From a virus, in the IMG/VR virus record IMGVR_UViG_3300047374_000165, positions 1-21,973 of that record: DNA of 21,973 nucleotides; one strand, 5' to 3'. Each line of letters begins with the position of its first letter. Position 1 is the first letter of the stretch. The position numbers and the translations under genes are program-made. Shown here piece by piece: positions 9,187 to 16,103 of this stretch. Below the pieces are notes generated by a model. That model did not search any database and was not told where the DNA came from. It worked only from the letters and a program-made list of their open reading frames with translations.

Positions 9187-10391
9187 TAGTAACCATCCTC
9201 CGGAGCAACATCCTTTCTTGATAACGTAACTTCTTCTACGAAGTTGAGAGTCAAGTCAACCTCGACTGGTTGACCATCCGTATGAAAAGACATCGACGTT
9301 GGGTTATAGTTTGTCGCGATAGATCTCAAAAAACAGTCTTTAATCTTGGTTCCAACACGTTTACCCGAGGGCTCATGTTTCACTACAATAGAAAACATGT
9401 CTGGATATTTGTAACCTGCGCTTATTCCGCCCACTTCTATTGATTCTGGGTAGGAATATGTCCTGAAGTGATGAATAATTTTTTCAACTTGGTCGGATTC
9501 TTTTCGTGATCGAGCAATGAATTTAAAAGTAAAAGAGAACTCTCTTAGCGCAACTCCACGAAACGCGCTTCGGATATTGGGGTTCACCGTAACCGCACCA
9601 GATATCTGTGTAGCCGCTCCCAGCTCAGTCCCGACTACAGGAACCTTTCCGGCAAGTTGAGACGACCCTAATCTAGCAGCATCACCGGCGAGTTGACCAG
9701 TAACTAAGTCGATAAAAGTACTCGCACCTTTTGTTAATCCGTCAAATACTCGGCCGCCTTTACTCATAATAGCTGCAGCGCCAGCGCCGATCTGACCAAG
9801 TTCTGGCGTTGCGATGTTAAACGAATCGTTTTGTTGAAAGGCGACGGGAAGATACAGTTTAATTTTAGGCACGCCTTTTCTATCGCTTATTATCTTTTCT
9901 GAGTAAATCGGAGTATCGGACTCAGAACCACCAGATTCTCCAGCAATAGTAGATGCGACAGATTTTGCTTTGTCTTTTGCGTTAGATATAGCTTGTTCTT
10001 GAGACACTCCTCCATTATCTTCTGCGTTATAATCTGGACTATTAGCTTCTTGTAGTGCTTTATTGGCCTCTCTATAATCAAGGGAAGGCAGCATGCTTTC
10101 TATGAGGTCCCCGAATTTTTCCATCACCCCCAATCCACTTACGCTCGCTCCTTTAACTTCACGCGCAGTAAATGTGACACTAGCGCCATAGTATTTTTTC
10201 TCATCGTTTATGGGATATTGTAAATTCTGAGGGGGTGTAGGGGTTTCTTTAAGAATTTTTTTGACCGGCTCTATGGTTTCTTCATATTCTTCTAAAAAAT
10301 TAGTACCTCCATAAGCAGAGACATTAATTTGAGATCCGGTGAGCGGGTTACCTGCATTTAGGTTTAATTTTATTTCGTCGTCGATAGCCAT
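9186..10391 (-). CDS. 48: Baseplate tail tube cap gp48
   Basis: The N-terminus (IKLNLNAGNPLTGSQINVSA, then YEETIEPVKK and a YPINDEKKYYGASVTF segment) and the central KIKLYLPVAFQQNDSFNIAT followed by ELGQIG are typical of gp48 of cyanophage-type T4-like viruses. Residues about 290-385 (FSFTFKFIARSRKESDQVEK, then HHFRTYSYPE and PVEVDLTLNFVE) form the tube-like fold shared by tail tube, gp48 and gp54. gp48 caps the hub and starts tube polymerisation. It is the first gene of the leftward late operon, 30 bases after a late promoter start point. The Shine-Dalgarno is weak. Length 401 versus 364 in T4. Confidence 0.9.
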   Translation of the reverse strand: MAIDDEIKLNLNAGNPLTGSQINVSAYGGTNFLEEYEETIEPVKKILKETPTPPQNLQYPINDEKKYYGASVTFTAREVKGASVSGLGVMEKFGDLIESMLPSLDYREANKALQEANSPDYNAEDNGGVSQEQAISNAKDKAKSVASTIAGESGGSESDTPIYSEKIISDRKGVPKIKLYLPVAFQQNDSFNIATPELGQIGAGAAAIMSKGGRVFDGLTKGASTFIDLVTGQLAGDAARLGSSQLAGKVPVVGTELGAATQISGAVTVNPNIRSAFRGVALREFSFTFKFIARSRKESDQVEKIIHHFRTYSYPESIEVGGISAGYKYPDMFSIVVKHEPSGKRVGTKIKDCFLRSIATNYNPTSMSFHTDGQPVEVDLTLNFVEEVTLSRKDVAPEDGY

Positions 10392-10409
10392 ATGCCAAAC
10401 TCGATGTTC

Positions 10410-10417
10410 TATAAATA
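10410..10417 (+). promoter_or_regulatory. T4-type late promoter (TATAAATA) for gene 4
   Basis: Exact TATAAATA on the plus strand, 30 bases upstream of the gp4 ATG. Expected transcription start is near 10423. It faces the minus-strand late box at 10427-10434, and the two melted regions would overlap. Confidence 0.85.
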
Positions 10418-10426
10418 TGATTAAAC

Positions 10427-10434
10427 TATTTATA
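10427..10434 (-). promoter_or_regulatory. T4-type late promoter (TATAAATA) for the gp48-gp53-gp27-gp5 operon
   Basis: Exact TATAAATA on the minus strand (plus strand reads TATTTATA). Expected start near 10421, giving a leader of about 30 bases before the gp48 ATG. It probably drives the whole leftward tail operon down to the fibre genes, since no other late box is seen until 3329. Confidence 0.85.
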
Positions 10435-10446
10435 CGTAATTTTTGA

Positions 10447-10956
10447 ATGAAGACCTACAAAGGGCGATACAAGCCAAAGAACCCAGCGAAGTACGTGGGC
10501 GACGTGAACAACGTTGTGTATCGTTCTATGTGGGAACGTCACGTAATGAAGTGGTGTGATGATAGTTCAGACATCGTACAGTGGATGTCCGAAGAGTTGA
10601 TCATACCTTATATATGTGAGACGGACAACAAACCCCACCGATACTATATGGACTTCGTCATTCAGTACAAGTCTGGTCGCGTTGTACTTGTCGAAGTCAA
10701 ACCTCATAAAGAAACCAAACGTCCTGAGCGCAAACAGGGTAAGTCTCGTAGGACGCTCCTTAACGAAGGGATGACTTACATCAAGAATCAATCCAAGTGG
10801 AAGGCTGCATCCGAATACGCAAAGGATCGGGGATACCACTTTGAGATCTGGACAGAGAAAGAACTTACCGCCATGGGTATCATGCCCAAGCCTCTGCGCA
10901 CCAAAAAACCAATCAAGAAGTTGCCGCCCTTCAAAAAGAAGAAAAAACGCGTATAA
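10447..10956 (+). CDS. 4: Head completion nuclease-like protein gp4
   Basis: The 169-residue protein (T4 gp4: 150) has the family pattern MKTYKGRYKPKNPAKYVGD at the start, then YRSMWERHVMKWCDD and a PHRYYMDFVIQYKSGRVVLV segment. D69, E83 and K85 (MDF then VEVKP) form a PD-(D/E)xK-like arrangement, consistent with the endonuclease-like fold proposed for gp4/TnsA-type proteins. gp4 acts after DNA packaging to prepare heads for tail joining. The C-terminus is very basic (a run of KKKKKR). There is no clear Shine-Dalgarno before the ATG although the family N-terminus agrees with this start. The final GTA TAA is part of the next late promoter. Confidence 0.9.
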   Translation: MKTYKGRYKPKNPAKYVGDVNNVVYRSMWERHVMKWCDDSSDIVQWMSEELIIPYICETDNKPHRYYMDFVIQYKSGRVVLVEVKPHKETKRPERKQGKSRRTLLNEGMTYIKNQSKWKAASEYAKDRGYHFEIWTEKELTAMGIMPKPLRTKKPIKKLPPFKKKKKRV

Positions 10957-10959
10957 ATA
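10952..10959 (+). promoter_or_regulatory. T4-type late promoter (TATAAATA) within the end of gene 4
   Basis: GTATAAATAC overlaps the last Val codon and the stop of gp4. Expected start near 10965, leaving about 20 bases before the ATG of the next gene, including a good Shine-Dalgarno (ACGGAAG). Confidence 0.85.
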
Positions 10960-10986
10960 CAGTTAAGAATTTTTACGGAAGCGCAC

Positions 10987-11577
10987 ATGTCTAACATATT
11001 TCAGAACCTAGAACTGCAGGCGTTTCGTGCTGGGATTACTCCAAGAACTAAGGAGTCCCGTGAGTGGTTCAGAAAAAAGATCAAGTCTCTCAAGTCGATT
11101 AATCGTGAGGCATTGATGAAAGAAGATCCGTTGAAGCAAACAACGGAAGAGATCGTAGGTAGTATGTACATGTTCTTCTATGATCCGAAGCACAAAGAGA
11201 CGTTGCCGTTTTACGACACGTTTCCGTTGGTGGTTGTGGTTGGTCCAGCCGAAGGTGGGTTCTATGGTTTGAACCTTCACTATCTACCTCCGATTCTACG
11301 TGCGAAGATGTTAGACGCGTTGATGGACATTACAACGAATAAGAAGTTTAACGACTCAACGCGATTCAAGATGTCGTACGAGTTATTGGCAAGAACTGCG
11401 AAACTGAAGTACTTCAAGCCGTGTTTCAAACACTATCTAAATGAACACGTCAAGAGTAAGTTCGCAATGGTACCCGCGCCAGAGTGGGAGATCGCAACGT
11501 TCTTACCAACCGCGAAGTTCGAGAAGGCAAGTATCAGCGCAGTCTATAAAGACTCCAGACAGAAGATATCAGACTAA
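10987..11577 (+). CDS. Conserved T4-like phage assembly protein (196 aa), possibly a gp2-type DNA end protector
   Basis: The pattern GSMYMFFYDPKHKETLPFYD (residues about 57-76) followed by FPLVVVVGPAEGGFYGLNLH and YLPPILRAKMLDALMDI resembles a protein present in many marine T4-like genomes close to gene 4. In T4 gene 4 is next to gene 2 (protects packaged DNA ends from RecBCD), which makes gp2 a candidate, but I cannot confirm this from sequence and no catalytic motif is visible. The last third (KYFKPCFKHYLNEHVKSKFA, then PAPEWEIATFLPTAKF) is well formed with no sign of degradation. It has its own late promoter and overlaps the next gene by TAATG. Confidence 0.85.
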   Translation: MSNIFQNLELQAFRAGITPRTKESREWFRKKIKSLKSINREALMKEDPLKQTTEEIVGSMYMFFYDPKHKETLPFYDTFPLVVVVGPAEGGFYGLNLHYLPPILRAKMLDALMDITTNKKFNDSTRFKMSYELLARTAKLKYFKPCFKHYLNEHVKSKFAMVPAPEWEIATFLPTAKFEKASISAVYKDSRQKISD

Positions 11578-12200
11578 TGGCAGGCATAGAAGAATTAAAA
11601 AGTAAGCTAATCTCCAAAGGCGGATTAGCGATGAATAATCAGTTCCTGATCAACCTTCCGTCAATGGGCGGAACGGATGGACGTACGATGAATGTCCTCT
11701 GTAAAGAAGTAACTTTGCCTGGGAGACAAATACTTACGCTTGATAGACCCGTCGCGATGGTTCAAGAAAAAGTTGCGAACGGATTCGCAACAGAAGACGT
11801 ATCTATGACGTTTTACGTTACCAACGATTATGCTCCTAAAAAGTATTTTGATAAGTGGAACTCTAAAATAATTGTAAGAGAAAATGGACATTTACACGTT
11901 GGGTACAGAGAAAACTACTCTGAAGATATTATTATACGGCAATTAAAAAAACCTGTCGCCAGATTTGGTTTTGATTTAGGTCCTTTAGATTTTAACCTAG
12001 ATGTTCTAGGCAAATCTATATACAGTATAAAACTGATAAACGCATTCCCAACGTCAATAAGCTCTATCCCGTTGAGCAGTGATCAAGATCAGATTGTTGA
12101 ATTTTCTGTACAGTTTTCTTACACTGATTGGGAAGTAATAGAGAATGAAAAAGATGGATTGGTTCCAAGTATAGGTCTCAATCTTGGTGGTTTAATTTAA
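11577..12200 (+). CDS. Tail tube-fold protein, gp19/gp54-like (probable tube initiator)
   Basis: A 207-residue protein starting GIEELKSKLISKGGLAMNNQ, like the N-terminal helix of tail tube proteins, followed by CKEVTLPGRQILTLDRP (about 42-58), EKVANGFATEDVSMTFYVTN and a C-terminal QIVEFSVQFSYTDWEVI strand, all typical of the gp19-like tube fold. T4 gp19 has 163 residues; the major tube protein is normally encoded next to the sheath gene 18, which is not in this window. Sitting between late assembly genes and the hub chaperone/tape measure, it more likely plays the role of gp54, the protein on which tube polymerisation starts. Start overlaps the preceding stop (TAATG). Confidence 0.83.
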   Translation: MAGIEELKSKLISKGGLAMNNQFLINLPSMGGTDGRTMNVLCKEVTLPGRQILTLDRPVAMVQEKVANGFATEDVSMTFYVTNDYAPKKYFDKWNSKIIVRENGHLHVGYRENYSEDIIIRQLKKPVARFGFDLGPLDFNLDVLGKSIYSIKLINAFPTSISSIPLSSDQDQIVEFSVQFSYTDWEVIENEKDGLVPSIGLNLGGLI

Positions 12201-12215
12201 ATTATAGGATACATC

Positions 12216-12929
12216 ATGGCATTACCAAAACTAAACTCGTCACCGGCATATGGAATGACAGTTCCGTCCAGTAAACAGAACATCACATATCGACCATTTC
12301 TAGTTAAAGAACAAAAGAATCTATTGATTGCGCTTGAGTCTCAAAATCGCAGAGATATCCTCAGATCGATAATTCGCACCATCGAGTCTTGCGTAGAAGA
12401 ACCTTTGGATCATAAATTGACGACATTTGACGTAGACTATATGTTTACCAAGATTCGTTCTAAATCGGTAGGAGAAACTTCTAAGGTAAGCGTTTCTTGC
12501 AGTAATTGCGGAGAGCAAAATGAAGTTTCTGTAGAGTTGGACAATGTAGAAGTTACTGGAGGATTATCTCCGGCAGATGCTATCGTGTCAATTACAGATG
12601 AAGTATCTGTAAGAATGAAATATCCAACATACGATGAGTTTCTTTTGAACGAAAATTTGTCGGAAAGTTCTACAGTAGCTGAAGCTCTCATGCAGTTAAT
12701 CATTACTTGCATGGACTCTATTATGACCGAAGAAGAAAATATTTCGGTCAGAGATGAAACTAACGAAGACATTATGTCTTTTTTAGAGTCGATGACTTCG
12801 AGTCAGTTCGAAAAACTTTCTGATTTTGCGAATAACATTCCCAGTCTTACAAAAAACGTAGAGTTTAAATGCGAGTCTTGTGGCACTGATAACAATCACG
12901 TACTAAGAGGACTCGACGATTTTTTTTAG
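12216..12929 (+). CDS. 26: Baseplate hub/assembly protein gp26-like, with Cys-x-x-Cys pairs
   Basis: The N-terminus (MALPKLNSSPAYGMTVPSSK, then ITYRPFLVKEQKNLLIALES) is the signature of the T4 base plate protein family that includes gp26. About residues 60-90 give LTTFDVDYMFTKIRSKSVGE, also typical. Two Cys pairs, C95/C98 (CSNC) and C219/C222 (CESC), could bind one zinc ion. The 237-residue length is slightly above T4 gp26 (208). Good Shine-Dalgarno (AGGA) before the ATG. The frame ends in GAT TTT TTT TAG, where a -1 slip would bypass the stop and extend the protein by 61 residues (see the next two entries). Immediately upstream of the tape measure gene, it holds the position of a tail assembly chaperone. 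Confidence 0.88.
   Translation: MALPKLNSSPAYGMTVPSSKQNITYRPFLVKEQKNLLIALESQNRRDILRSIIRTIESCVEEPLDHKLTTFDVDYMFTKIRSKSVGETSKVSVSCSNCGEQNEVSVELDNVEVTGGLSPADAIVSITDEVSVRMKYPTYDEFLLNENLSESSTVAEALMQLIITCMDSIMTEEENISVRDETNEDIMSFLESMTSSQFEKLSDFANNIPSLTKNVEFKCESCGTDNNHVLRGLDDFF
12905..12926 (+). other. Putative -1 programmed ribosomal frameshift site
   Basis: T_TTT_TTT at 12920-12926 is a perfect X_XXY_YYZ slippery heptamer in the gp26 frame, directly before the TAG at 12927-12929. A Shine-Dalgarno-like AAGAGGA (12905-12911) lies eight bases upstream, the arrangement that stimulates -1 shifting in dnaX. A weak 6-bp hairpin (12949-12954 with 12968-12973) lies 22 bases downstream, farther than usual. 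Confidence 0.72.
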
Positions 12930-13111
12930 TAAACCTCTCTCATGAAACGTTGACGAACTATTATCAAGTCAACTTTCAACTAATGAACAATTTCAATTAC
13001 TCGTTAGATGAAGTTGAACACATGATGCCTTGGGAGAGAGAAATCTACTTGACTTTACTAGTAGATGACATAAAAGAAAAAAACGAAAGGGCGAAACGAA
13101 AAGGTTTATAA
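12926..13111 (+). CDS. -1 frame extension of gp26 (gp51-like / GT-type tail assembly chaperone domain)
   Basis: The -1 frame encodes 61 residues: LVNLSHETLTNYYQVNFQLM, then a NYSLDEVEHMMPWEREIYLT segment and a basic end KEKNERAKRKGL. This is well-formed protein (Pro-Trp-Glu motif, amphipathic helices) rather than chance sequence. The frame is closed upstream at 12890-12892 and has no ATG or GTG with a Shine-Dalgarno before 12983, so the natural way to make it is by slipping from gp26, giving a 298-residue fusion (...LDDFF-LVNLSHE...). Its TAA abuts the tape measure ATG. In lambda, P2 and many other phages the second tail chaperone is made the same way just before the tape measure gene. I recall similar PWE-containing short proteins in T4-like genomes labelled gp51; that link is unverified. 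Confidence 0.75.
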   Translation, partial: LVNLSHETLTNYYQVNFQLMNNFNYSLDEVEHMMPWEREIYLTLLVDDIKEKNERAKRKGL

Positions 13112-14791
13112 ATGTCTTTAGCTGATCTATCAGAACAATTAAAAAAAGCAAATGAAGATCGAACAGAATTATATGTCGATGTGTATGATTACATCAAGGC
13201 AGTAGTTCATGATACTCCTACGCTCAAAGAATATAGATTAGAGTTGATGGATACAGCTCAAAAAATAAAAGCTGTCACACCCGAGCCTGGAGACCTAGCT
13301 GAAGAAAAGAGCGATAAGAAAAATTTTGATAAAAGAATGTTAGACACCCTTGTGGAAATCGCAGCCAACACTAAGGGCGGCAATAAAGGTGATGGTTCAA
13401 AAAAACAAGGTGTATTCTCACACGCACTAGCCGGTGGTTTAGGGTTTATGGCTAAAGGTATGGGGGCAGGTGTTGCTCTTGCGTCACTTGGTGCCGGACT
13501 CGGCGCATTGTTTGCAGGTCTTGCCCTTGCAGACGCGGCAGGTAACTATCTTAAGATAAATGGTCAAGCCCTTAAGACTCAAATAGTAACTTTAAGTCAA
13601 GCGTTCTCAGAAGCACCAAAAGACGGCCTAATGATACTGGGAGGAATTCTTGCCGGCACCGGAGCGTTCGGTGCTATATTCGGAGGAAAGGCGTCACGTA
13701 GAGCTGGTGGCGGCATGGCCGCACTCGGACTTGGTATTGGAGGATTCTTCGCAGGTCTTGCGGTGGGCGATAAAGCGATGGCTTGGATGAATGTTGATGG
13801 GTCTAAACTTAAGTCTATGATGATCAATCTCGCCGAAGGTTTGAGCGCGTTTAGTGGGGGTCAGTTAGCGGGGTTAAGTGCACTTTTGGCTGTGGGCGGA
13901 ATATTTGGCGCATTGCCGAAAGGTATGGGTTTGAAGATATTAGGTAAAGCTGCGCTCGGTATGACTGCGATTGGTGCGGGTATTGGAGGATTCTTTGCAG
14001 GCCTTGCACTAGGCGATAAGGCGATGTCTTGGATGAACGTTGACGGATCCAACCTTCGTGATATGATGATCAACTTGGGTAAAGGTCTGACTGGACTTAC
14101 ATCCCCCGATTATACAAAACTCCTAGGGTTTCCAGCGATAGCAGCCACAACAGCTGCTGGTATCGCCGCCCTGACTTTTGCGAGTAGTGTGGACGGTATC
14201 GGTAAGATTTTTGAGGGCGTCACTAGATTCGTAACCGGAGACACATCTTCCGTGTATGAACGTATAACCGAAGGATTGAAAAGTCTCGAAACCGTAGACC
14301 TTTCTAAATTAGAAAAATTTGATCCGGCATCAAATGCCGTTTTAAAAATGACATCCGCGTTATCTGAACTTTCAAACACAGACTTTAACTTTAGAAATAC
14401 AAAAAAAGAAATAAGCGAGCTTGGTGAATTAATCGCATTGACCCTTCCTATGTATGAAGCAATGTATGAGGGCGGGAAATCTAAGACTCCAAAAGGACAA
14501 GAACTAGAATTTAAGCCTGGATTAAAAAATATACCTAATGAGACGTTTAGCAAAATAGATTCCATCTTATCGATCAATGACGCATCAAGACAAGCATCAC
14601 CAACATCTTCTAGTAACATGAGTTCCCTGATAAAAGAAAATGATGAAACTAAAAACGCTCCACAAATTGTCGCCATAGATAATAGCACGTCGAACGTCTC
14701 TAGTGGCGGTGGTGGAGGCGGTACTTCTATCGTGACCGGAAACTTAACATCTACTGACCCTCAAGACCCATACGTAGGAACACGCAGATAA
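13112..14791 (+). CDS. Tail tape measure protein (role of T4 gp29)
   Basis: A 559-residue protein (T4 gp29: 590). Residues 1-100 are charged and helical. Residues 104-330 are Gly/Ala-rich and strongly hydrophobic, with three related units of about 80 residues: GLGALFAGLALADAAGNYLK (from 129), GIGGFFAGLAVGDKAMAWMN (from 208) and GIGGFFAGLALGDKAMSWMN (from 290). The C-terminal part is polar with a Gly-run (SSGGGGGGTS) before the end. A long protein with central hydrophobic segments immediately after a frameshifted chaperone pair is the usual picture of a tape measure, which sets tail length and may enter the host membrane during DNA delivery. Start chosen by a Shine-Dalgarno (AAGG) seven bases upstream; the ATG follows the preceding stop without a gap. 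Confidence 0.85.
   Translation: MSLADLSEQLKKANEDRTELYVDVYDYIKAVVHDTPTLKEYRLELMDTAQKIKAVTPEPGDLAEEKSDKKNFDKRMLDTLVEIAANTKGGNKGDGSKKQGVFSHALAGGLGFMAKGMGAGVALASLGAGLGALFAGLALADAAGNYLKINGQALKTQIVTLSQAFSEAPKDGLMILGGILAGTGAFGAIFGGKASRRAGGGMAALGLGIGGFFAGLAVGDKAMAWMNVDGSKLKSMMINLAEGLSAFSGGQLAGLSALLAVGGIFGALPKGMGLKILGKAALGMTAIGAGIGGFFAGLALGDKAMSWMNVDGSNLRDMMINLGKGLTGLTSPDYTKLLGFPAIAATTAAGIAALTFASSVDGIGKIFEGVTRFVTGDTSSVYERITEGLKSLETVDLSKLEKFDPASNAVLKMTSALSELSNTDFNFRNTKKEISELGELIALTLPMYEAMYEGGKSKTPKGQELEFKPGLKNIPNETFSKIDSILSINDASRQASPTSSSNMSSLIKENDETKNAPQIVAIDNSTSNVSSGGGGGGTSIVTGNLTSTDPQDPYVGTRR
13496..14095 (+). repeat. Three imperfect in-frame repeats in the tape measure gene
   Basis: Units starting near 13496, 13733 and 13979 code for G-(L/I)-G-x-(L/F)-FAGLA followed by a D-rich turn, (K/N)-(I/V)-(N/D)-G and an amphipathic helix (MMINL in copies two and three). 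Copies two and three are the most alike, both with DKAM-(A/S)-WMNVDGS. The period is about 80 residues. Such repeats may change tail length by unequal recombination. Confidence 0.8.
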
Positions 14792-14792
14792 G

Positions 14793-14823
14793 AAAAAGGG
14801 GACTTGATGTCCCCTTACTTTTT
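14793..14823. terminator. Bidirectional rho-independent terminator between converging operons
   Basis: An 8-bp stem AAGGGGAC/GTCCCCTT (14796-14803 with 14809-14816) encloses the loop TTGAT. On the plus strand it is followed by ACTTTTTA, on the minus strand by TTT from the A-run 14793-14797. It begins two bases after the tape measure stop and touches the stop of the leftward gene, so it can end both transcripts. Confidence 0.88.
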
Positions 14824-15091
14824 ACTTCAAATATGTTTCAATTTCAGTCTGAATTCTCGATTTGTTCCAAGATTTACGAACCGTAACTCCATTCCTCTCA
14901 GCAGTCTCGATTAACTCATTTTTTGATAAGTTTTCCAGATTTGGTCGAGGGGAAGGGATAGGTCTAGGAGAAGGATCGGGTTCAGCGGGACCAACCCTAG
15001 TCGTCTTCTCTGGCTTGCTTGATGCTGATCGGTAGATCAGACCAAACACAACCAGTCCCGCAAGAGCTAAAATAATTGCGTTAGTATCCAT
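14822..15091 (-). CDS. Small membrane-anchored protein with C-terminal SAP/Rho-N-like helix-extended-helix domain
   Basis: Not recognised as a named gene. Residues 5-22 (AIILALAGLVVFGLIY) form one membrane-spanning segment with a short N-terminus. Residues 28-50 are rich in Pro, Ser and Arg (a PSPRPIPSPRP linker). Residues 52-89 (LENLSKNELIETAERNGVTV, then RKSWNKSRIQTEIETYLK) look like a SAP/HeH or Rho N-terminal fold, which often binds nucleic acid. Membrane topology together with a possible DNA- or RNA-binding end suggests tethering of nucleic acid or replication proteins to the membrane, but this is inference. Translation is linked to gp32: three bases separate the genes and the Shine-Dalgarno (GGAGGA) lies in the last gp32 codons. 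It could alternatively be lysis related. Confidence 0.8.
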   Translation of the reverse strand: MDTNAIILALAGLVVFGLIYRSASSKPEKTTRVGPAEPDPSPRPIPSPRPNLENLSKNELIETAERNGVTVRKSWNKSRIQTEIETYLK

Positions 15092-15094
15092 GTA

Positions 15095-16042
15095 TCAGTC
15101 CTCCGCTGCCATTTGTGCGAAGTACGACAGAGTGTCGTCTTCTTCGGTCGCGACCGCTGCAGGGGCAGGGGCAGGAGCGGCTACGATTGTTGGTTCAGAT
15201 GCAGTGTTCCAAGGCGGTGCTTCTTCAGCACTCGATAGAGCCTCGTTCTTAACAGTAGAACCCGCACCTGTTGCAAGACCCAATACGGTCTCCAACTTCG
15301 CCTTTAGTTCGTCATAAGACTTGAACCAGTTCGCGTCGTGTGCGTTAGGGTAGTTAGGAACTACAAACTCATTCAGGTCATACAAAGAGTTGTATACTGC
15401 TTCGAGTTGGGTTTCGTCACCGTTCAAAAACTGAGATGTGCTTTTGAAGTCAGACTTATCATAGTTGCGATAACCCGCGACGTTGCGGATCTTCAACTCG
15501 AAGTCTGCGCCACCCCAGAAATCAAATGGGTTTACCGGAGTCTCGCCAGGAAATTCGGGTTGCATCTGATCCATAATTTTATCAAAGATCTTCTTGCCGA
15601 ACTCATAGATGAACGTCTTACCGTTGTTCGCTGGATTCGCGGGATCGTTGATCACTTGGATGTTAGTGACGTAGTGTAGACGACGCTTCTGGCGACGTGC
15701 AGTCTCTTTGTCTTCTTCGATACCTGAGTTCCACAGACGGGAGTTCAACTCACCGACTGGATCATTCTGACCAAGAGTCGTGAGTGATCGCTCGATGTAC
15801 CACTGTCCGGTTGGACCCTTGAACGCGTGATCCCAGTAACGTACCCACGGAAGATCTTGACCTTCGGTAGCAGGAAGAAAACGAATGACAGCGTAGCCGT
15901 TGCCCTGTTCATCAACAGTTGGCTTCCACTTGCGATCGTCTTGGTATTTGTTGGTGTTGGTTGTCTGACCTGACGCTTCGGTCGCGGCAGTGACAAGTTT
16001 GGAGATGTCCATAGATCTGGACTTTAGATTTGCAAAAGACAT
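15095..16042 (-). CDS. 32: Single-stranded DNA binding protein gp32
   Basis: A 315-residue gp32 homologue (T4: 301). The start MSFANLKSRSMDISKL matches the basic cooperative-binding arm, the core has the family segments GNGYAVIRFLPATEGQDLPW, then RYWDHAFKG, QWYIERSLTTLGQNDPV and ETPVNPFDFWGGADFELKIR, and the tail is acidic (EEDDTLSYFAQMAAED), which in T4 recruits replication and recombination partners. An Ala-Pro linker (APAPAPAAV) precedes the tail. The protein contains no cysteine at all, so the zinc site of T4 gp32 (one His, three Cys) is absent. Likely transcribed both by read-through from the early genes and from its own late promoter at 16104-16111. Shine-Dalgarno AAGGT before the ATG. 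Confidence 0.95.
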   Translation of the reverse strand: MSFANLKSRSMDISKLVTAATEASGQTTNTNKYQDDRKWKPTVDEQGNGYAVIRFLPATEGQDLPWVRYWDHAFKGPTGQWYIERSLTTLGQNDPVGELNSRLWNSGIEEDKETARRQKRRLHYVTNIQVINDPANPANNGKTFIYEFGKKIFDKIMDQMQPEFPGETPVNPFDFWGGADFELKIRNVAGYRNYDKSDFKSTSQFLNGDETQLEAVYNSLYDLNEFVVPNYPNAHDANWFKSYDELKAKLETVLGLATGAGSTVKNEALSSAEEAPPWNTASEPTIVAAPAPAPAAVATEEDDTLSYFAQMAAED

Positions 16043-16098
16043 AATATGTACCTTGTATTAACTAAAATATAAACTTAAGTATGAATTGCCTCTAGGGC
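16043..16098 (-). promoter_or_regulatory. AU-rich leader of gene 32, possible self-regulation operator
   Basis: The late transcript would begin near 16098. A small GCC/GGC-closed hairpin may form near its 5' end, followed by about 35 A/U-rich unstructured bases reaching the Shine-Dalgarno. In T4, gp32 represses its own translation by binding a pseudoknot plus an unstructured AU-rich ribosome site; the base composition here fits, but no clear pseudoknot was found. Confidence 0.4.
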
Positions 16099-16103
16099 TC
16101 TTC

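Noticed and set aside
12949-12973. Hairpin GTTGAC/GTCAAC as a downstream stimulator of the frameshift
   Set aside because: It is 22 bases from the slippery site, whereas 5-9 is usual, and has a 13-base loop; the upstream Shine-Dalgarno-like site is the better candidate.
13105-13115. TATAAATG near the tape measure start as a late promoter
   Set aside because: Differs from the exact TATAAATA of the other five, and it would start RNA inside the coding sequence.
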